Source: Paenibacillus lycopersici (GTDB taxonomy: Bacteria; Bacillota; Bacilli; Paenibacillales; Paenibacillaceae). Taken from it: a stretch of DNA of 64,000 bases. Positions 59,871 to 64,000 of this stretch are shown piece by piece (the first letter of the stretch is position 1; every line of letters begins with the position of its first letter). A program made the translations under genes and the position numbers. Below the pieces are notes generated by a model. That model was given only the letters and a program-made list of their open reading frames with translations. It had not been told where the DNA came from and did not search any database. The stretch lies in NCBI RefSeq assembly GCF_010119935.1, contig NZ_CP048209.1:4591001-4655000 (forward strand). The letters run 5' to 3'.

Positions 59871-60764
59871 CTACATGCTTCTTTGCAGGTCTCGAAGGTC
59901 TTTCCACGAGATCAGAGTAATCCGTTCCCTGTCGATCAATTGTTGCATATCAGGATCATTCAGGAGACGATACTCCAATTCTCTCTCGCTGTAACAGCTC
60001 GTTATCGTTCGTAACCGATCGGTTATTCGGGCTGGATGCAGCGTCAGTTGGGTGATTCCAGGCTTCGTGTTCTTGATTATTTCGGCTAACTGTTGCTTCA
60101 TTTTGCCGTATGCCACGACGGGCGTGCAGCAATAAGGGAGCGAGACGATATCGTCGATTAACAAGATTCCCCTTTCGTTTGCCGAAGCGATTCTATTCTG
60201 AAACATCGCTTGCTGAGCCGGATTGAAAAACGGTTGTTCCGCTGCCCTGGCAGGTAAAAGAAAGGGAAGCCGGTACTTGCCGCATAAGTCAAATGCCGGT
60301 TCTAAAAAATCCCGGCCCGCGAATAATCCCATGACGCTCCCCGCATGGCTGTCGAGATGGGTCGGATCGATGCCTTGCGAGATGGCTTTTTGAATCTGCG
60401 CTTCCATTTCCAACAGAACCTCCTGCTCGTCGGCATTTCGCTCGAAGAAGGACACATCCGCGTGAAAGCAGCCTTCCGCGGTGATCAGGCTCGTCAATTT
60501 TCTTGTAGCGCAGACAGGCGTGTAAGGGTTTGATTCATCGCTTGTAAGCGTAAGGTGGATGCCAATATTCGTTATCCCGCTTCGCTTGCTAAGCTCCATA
60601 GCTTCAGCGGAATCCGGGCAAGGAATCATAATCGATGCGGACGTTATCGATTGTTCTTCGAACAAGTTAACAATGGCTTCGTTGGTGCCCTGCGTTATGC
60701 CGAAATCGTCTGCATGGATGATTAACAACCGGTCACTCGCCGTATAGCCCATTTTACGAATCAT
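59871..60764 (-). CDS. ChbG/YdjC-family carbohydrate deacetylase
   Basis: The YdjC fold deacetylates N-acetylated oligosaccharides such as chitooligosaccharides. The metal and catalytic residues are in LLIIHADDFGITQGTNEAI (Asp-Asp pair near 20), IGIHLTLTSD (His), DPTHLDSHAGSVMGL (His-x3-His) and TLHPAR. Length 297. The codon use looks more AT-rich than that of the GerA operon beside it, suggesting different ancestry; no sugar genes are linked. Confidence 0.9.
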   Translation of the reverse strand: MIRKMGYTASDRLLIIHADDFGITQGTNEAIVNLFEEQSITSASIMIPCPDSAEAMELSKRSGITNIGIHLTLTSDESNPYTPVCATRKLTSLITAEGCFHADVSFFERNADEQEVLLEMEAQIQKAISQGIDPTHLDSHAGSVMGLFAGRDFLEPAFDLCGKYRLPFLLPARAAEQPFFNPAQQAMFQNRIASANERGILLIDDIVSLPYCCTPVVAYGKMKQQLAEIIKNTKPGITQLTLHPARITDRLRTITSCYSERELEYRLLNDPDMQQLIDRERITLISWKDLRDLQRSM

Positions 60765-60838
60765 GGATGGCCCTCCCGTAATGAGTTGATAAAAACGAAC
60801 ATATTAGAACGAACATAAGGAGCGAAAATAATGAAATC

Positions 60839-60934
60839 GAAATAAAGATACGGAAATAATAACGATACGAAAATAAAGATACGGAAATAAAGATACGGAA
60901 ATAAAGATACGGAAATAAAGACGGAAATAAAAAT
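60839..60934. repeat. 14-bp A-rich tandem repeat (GGAAATAAAGATAC), about six copies
   Basis: Three exact or near-exact copies stand at 60869-60882, 60883-60896 and 60897-60910, with degenerate copies before (from 60839) and after (60911-60934). The tract contains almost no C and stands out in this GC-rich genome. Minus-strand frames through it (YLYFRIF repeats) are artefacts. Confidence 0.95.
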
Positions 60935-60969
60935 AAGGACGCAGTCACCGGGAAGTGATTGCATCCTTA
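60928..60969 (-). terminator. Rho-independent terminator after the FucU-like gene
   Basis: Minus strand: AAGGATGCAATCAC and GTGACTGCGTCCTT pair with two mismatches around TTCCCG, followed by ATTTTTATTT; 32 bases past the stop codon. The T-rich side merges with the 14-bp repeat. Confidence 0.85.
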
Positions 60970-61000
60970 TGAAGCGAAGTATGAAGAACGTAGTTCGCGT

Positions 61001-61429
61001 TTACACGATGACGCCTTTCTTGAGAATAATGTTGGCGTATTGGGCGCCTTCGCCGGTAGCGACGATGGCGTACGCCCCGCGCGCCCGCTCGTAGAACGCG
61101 AAGCGCTCCACCGTTTCGAACGGCGCGTTCAGTCCGGTCCGCGCCTCGATCACGGAGCCGTAAACGTCCCAGATCGGCGTCGCCACCGTGTCGCCGGGAA
61201 CGACCTGCATCAACGCGGCCGGCTTGTCCACGTACTGATCGAGCGGAAACAGCCGAAGGATGGCGTCCAGCAGCTCCGGAATCGGGTGGCCGTCGCAGCG
61301 GACCAGCCGCTGCGAGTGGCTTGCCGCCGGGAAGTTGGCGTCGGCGAGCACGATCTCGTCGCCATGCCCCATTTCCATCAACAGTTTAAGCAGCTCCGGG
61401 GAAATGATTTTGGGAATGCCAAGCAGCAT
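61001..61429 (-). CDS. fucU: RbsD/FucU-family sugar mutarotase
   Basis: FucU/RbsD proteins interconvert anomers of fucose or ribose. The 142-residue protein has MLLGIPKIISPELLKLLMEMGHGDEIVLADANFPA with the catalytic histidine (H22 region) and the C-terminal YANIILKKGVIV. The start at 61429 follows GAGGAGGAATC. FucU-type rather than RbsD-type by the N-terminus; no fucose genes are adjacent. It lies 75 bp downstream of the alpha/beta hydrolase in the same direction. Confidence 0.9.
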   Translation of the reverse strand: MLLGIPKIISPELLKLLMEMGHGDEIVLADANFPAASHSQRLVRCDGHPIPELLDAILRLFPLDQYVDKPAALMQVVPGDTVATPIWDVYGSVIEARTGLNAPFETVERFAFYERARGAYAIVATGEGAQYANIILKKGVIV

Positions 61430-61504
61430 GAATGATTCCTCCTCATGAATAATGGATAAGGAACAGAGCGTTCGCAAGCGAGATCAAGCGCACGCAGGCG
61501 GTTT

Positions 61505-63802
61505 TCATTCGGGCAGCACGTTGGCGATGCCGATATCGTCAAGCATCACCTTGCCCTGGTCGCTCTTGAAATAGAAGGTGATGCGCGACAAGCGGGCGGG
61601 ATCGAACCCGCTCTCCGCCGACCGGAACCGGTCGAGCGGCAAGCTGTACGTCTGGAACACCGGTTCCGTGGGCTCCTTGTACTTGCCGTTCATGGCGCGC
61701 TTCTCCATCCACGGGAACAGCGTGAAATGCGTATACGGAAGCGGCGTCACGGCCTTGAAATCGGACAGAGGCATCCGCACGACGGCGCCGTTGCGGCTTG
61801 CGAGCTCGACGTCGATATCCGGCAGCGGAATGCTCGAACCGCCGCTCTTCCGCGCATTCTCATCGAAACCGGGCAGATCTCTCTCCAAATTCGTCATGTT
61901 GAAAACGAATTCCTGCGCGGACGACGCCGTGAACGATTGCGGCAGTTCCAGCGTATAGCTTCCGTCGCCCTGCTTCCACTGCAGCACCGCGCCGCGCGTG
62001 CCTTTATCGTTGCCGTTGCGGTCCTCCGCCGCCTCCTCGGTCCACTGCAGCCGGTCCGCTTTGGCGGTTACGCCGTTGTCCAGCTTCGCCTTGTCGTAAT
62101 CGCCGTCGATCCGGGCGATCGGCACGAAGCTGCCGTCTTCGTAGCGGTTCATGTAGGTCGCTTCCGGCAGCCATTCGCCGCCGGCGCGATAATCGCTGAA
62201 CAGCCGTCTGTACTGCTCGTTGCCGTGCAGCGCCGTCTCCAGGAACGCCGATACGTACACTTTCGCCACCTGGCGCTGGTCGCCGGCATCCATCATCTCG
62301 TCTTTGCGCAGCAGCAGTCCGCCCGGCAGGCTGTCGTCCATCGTGCCCCAGCTCGTATTGAACCGGCTGTGATTCGCTTCGCCGATGTATAACGTCGACT
62401 TGAACCGATCCGATCCCGGCGTAAACCTGGTGCGGATATACTGCCGCTCGCCGCCGAAGGAATCGACGTCGCCGTCGCTCGCGCCTTGCAGCGACAAATA
62501 GTACGTGTCCTTCAGCTGCGCTTGCTGCTTGTCGATGCTTATGTCGGTCGGCGCGATGGCAATGACGGCTTGGATATGGATCTTGTCCATGCCGGCAAGC
62601 GTCTCGTCCTTGGCGAACCATTTCGACCGGTCGGCCGCCATGGCGACGGCTTGCCCGCCGCGCGAATGGCCGATCAGCGCCACTTGTCCGAGGTCGACCC
62701 GGTGATAGAACGGGCTTCCCGCCTGATCGTTGAAGCTTGCGATCTGCTGCAAATGCTTCAGCAGCATCCATGCGCGGACTTTGTAATCATTGTCGGGGAT
62801 ATTGCCCCAGAACGAATAGTTCAGGAAATTCTCGTCCACCGATACCGCAATGAAGCCCCGGCTTGCCAGCATTTCGCCCAGATAAGCGTAGCCGTCGTCC
62901 GAGAACTGCTCCATCAGATGATTGCCGTGCACGATCAGCACGAGCGGGAACGGTCCGTCGCCTTCCGGCATCCAAACCCGGCCGTTAACCGGAAGTTCGG
63001 TTTCGTCGAAGCCCCAGAACAAGCTGCGCAGCCACTTCCAGCGGTGGATGTACGCCGAAGCGTCGACCGTCGCCGACTTCAACGCCGCGCCGGAGGCGAA
63101 TTCGCTTCGCTTCGTATCCGTGCCGCTGCCGTACGTGAACGACTTCACGGGGTACGTTCCGTCATCGGCCGGGTTGTCCGCCATGATCTGCGCGACTTCC
63201 GGCTCCGCCGTGACGAGCTGCGCGTCGGCCGGCACGTCCCCGTATACATTGATCGGCCATTTGTCAAAACTAAGACCGGTCGCCGCAATGACGACGACGA
63301 GCGCGATTTTCATCGCCGTCGGCACCCGCCGATGGATAAGCAAGCCGACGAACAAGCCGCCGGCCAAACCGATGGCCGGCAGCACGATGGCGCATGCCAG
63401 CGACATCCAGTCGCCGAGACTCGCTTTGTCGCAGATAAACCAGACGGCATAGCCGGCGAAGGCCGCGATGCCGATCGTAAGCCGCGGCACGGGCACGTAG
63501 CAGATCGACAGCGCGAAGGCGGCGACGATCCCGGCCGCGCCCATCGCGATCGTGCCGGCCAGCACGAAGAGCGCCGCATCGAAGACGGCGCCGAGACCTG
63601 TCGGCATGCCGAGCGCCGTCACGGCCAGCAATGCGGAAAACACGGCCCAGAGGCCCACGATGCCCGCGCGCCAGACTTGCGTGTCGAACCGGAGCGTCAT
63701 CCTGCCCCGGCGAACAAACCATGCTGCAGCCCGCTTCCACAGCGAATCTCTCTGCGGAGGCACCGGCAGCGGCATATATGAAGTTTCCAGTTCCAGATCC
63801 AT
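61505..63802 (-). CDS. Membrane-anchored alpha/beta hydrolase with C-terminal beta-sandwich domain, 765 aa
   Basis: Residues 40-190 hold about five membrane helices. Residues 270-530 form an alpha/beta hydrolase: LVLIVHGNHLMEQF (oxyanion region), nucleophile serine in ALIGHSRGGQAVAMAAD, and a late histidine in GEANHSRFN. Residues about 600-765 look like a galactose-binding-type beta sandwich (FDPARLSRITFYFKSDQGKVMLDDIGIAN). The substrate is unknown; cutinase, PAF-acetylhydrolase-like or wall-ester activity outside the membrane is possible. Three-part architecture is unusual. Confidence 0.82.
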   Translation of the reverse strand: MDLELETSYMPLPVPPQRDSLWKRAAAWFVRRGRMTLRFDTQVWRAGIVGLWAVFSALLAVTALGMPTGLGAVFDAALFVLAGTIAMGAAGIVAAFALSICYVPVPRLTIGIAAFAGYAVWFICDKASLGDWMSLACAIVLPAIGLAGGLFVGLLIHRRVPTAMKIALVVVIAATGLSFDKWPINVYGDVPADAQLVTAEPEVAQIMADNPADDGTYPVKSFTYGSGTDTKRSEFASGAALKSATVDASAYIHRWKWLRSLFWGFDETELPVNGRVWMPEGDGPFPLVLIVHGNHLMEQFSDDGYAYLGEMLASRGFIAVSVDENFLNYSFWGNIPDNDYKVRAWMLLKHLQQIASFNDQAGSPFYHRVDLGQVALIGHSRGGQAVAMAADRSKWFAKDETLAGMDKIHIQAVIAIAPTDISIDKQQAQLKDTYYLSLQGASDGDVDSFGGERQYIRTRFTPGSDRFKSTLYIGEANHSRFNTSWGTMDDSLPGGLLLRKDEMMDAGDQRQVAKVYVSAFLETALHGNEQYRRLFSDYRAGGEWLPEATYMNRYEDGSFVPIARIDGDYDKAKLDNGVTAKADRLQWTEEAAEDRNGNDKGTRGAVLQWKQGDGSYTLELPQSFTASSAQEFVFNMTNLERDLPGFDENARKSGGSSIPLPDIDVELASRNGAVVRMPLSDFKAVTPLPYTHFTLFPWMEKRAMNGKYKEPTEPVFQTYSLPLDRFRSAESGFDPARLSRITFYFKSDQGKVMLDDIGIANVLPE

Positions 63803-64000
63803 AAGCAGCTCCTCGTCGATGCGTCGTGGAAAGGCTGTAAAGCCATACTGTAGGCTGTATATGAAGCGCTAATCTCGCAATGCTTACCTGCTAGTCTATG
63901 ACTATACGATGTCTATGACTATATGATCTGAGCTGATGCTCTCTATCTGACCTAGTGCTATCTACCGAAGCTAACTCTTCGCTCGTAATGCTCTCTTCGA
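63803..64000. other. Intergenic end of window with a 17-bp direct repeat
   Basis: Two adjacent 17-bp copies of GTCTATGACTATA-y-GAT (63894-63910 and 63911-63927) differ at one base. The rest of the stretch upstream of the hydrolase gene shows no gene or clear promoter before the window ends. Confidence 0.7.

Noticed and set aside
60754..60964. Two short minus frames with repeated YLYFRIF words
   Set aside because: Direct translation of the 14-bp tandem repeat and the terminator; not a gene.

Overview
The window is about 64 kb of chromosome from a spore-forming, high-GC member of the Paenibacillaceae (Paenibacillus/Cohnella type). The evidence is the hemA-hemL cluster next to lonA/lonB/clpX/tig, a GerA-type germinant receptor operon, gerM, a hemE-hemH-hemY cluster of the Gram-positive (coproporphyrin) type, strong AGGAGG ribosome binding sites, and GC-rich codon use. 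No transposase, integrase, rRNA or CRISPR array is visible. Much of the window is core housekeeping on the minus strand.

Layout: 1-8.4 kb is the tetrapyrrole operon hemA - ccsA-like hemX - precorrin-2 dehydrogenase - hemC - fused cobA/hemD - hemB - hemL, running into a partial pseudouridine synthase. 8.5-20.7 kb holds speD with a structured leader, a conserved unknown, engB, lonA, lonB, ispG, clpX, clpP, tig and a conserved unknown. At 21 kb two tRNA genes (Arg-TCT, Gly-CCC) are followed by a visibly AT-rich, four-gene agr-like peptide signalling cassette. 23.5-36.9 kb carries an SDR oxidoreductase, asnB, rdgB-rph, gerM, yutG, hemE-hemH-hemY and an MFS exporter. 37-38 kb is a 1-kb non-coding repeat block. 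38-52 kb is mixed: O-methyltransferase, THUMP methyltransferase, LtaS-like sulfatase, DUF1450, HesB-like protein, LysM peptidase, murI, GH4 alpha-galactosidase plus divergent AraC regulator, ytxH/ytxG, SufR-like regulator, DUF86, a 35-aa membrane microprotein, Dabb protein and a CuA-like cupredoxin. 53-64 kb holds a lone holin-like gene, a GH36 alpha-galactosidase, a gerB-gerA-gerC operon, a ChbG/YdjC deacetylase, an RbsD/FucU protein and a membrane-anchored alpha/beta hydrolase.

The most unusual elements are: (1) the agr-like cassette, in which the sensor has no kinase domain, the LytTR regulator has no receiver domain, and the 40-aa pro-peptide has Ser where Agr peptides usually have Cys; (2) a hairpin-bearing intergenic repeat of about 52 bp found at two loci 5 kb apart, one of which also carries three tandem copies of the 3' end of the adjacent MFS gene; (3) a predicted three-way-junction RNA in the speD leader; and (4) several short-period intergenic tandem repeats (4, 14, 15, 17 and 21-23 bp). 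Functions are assigned from motif and family recognition by eye; no database search was possible.
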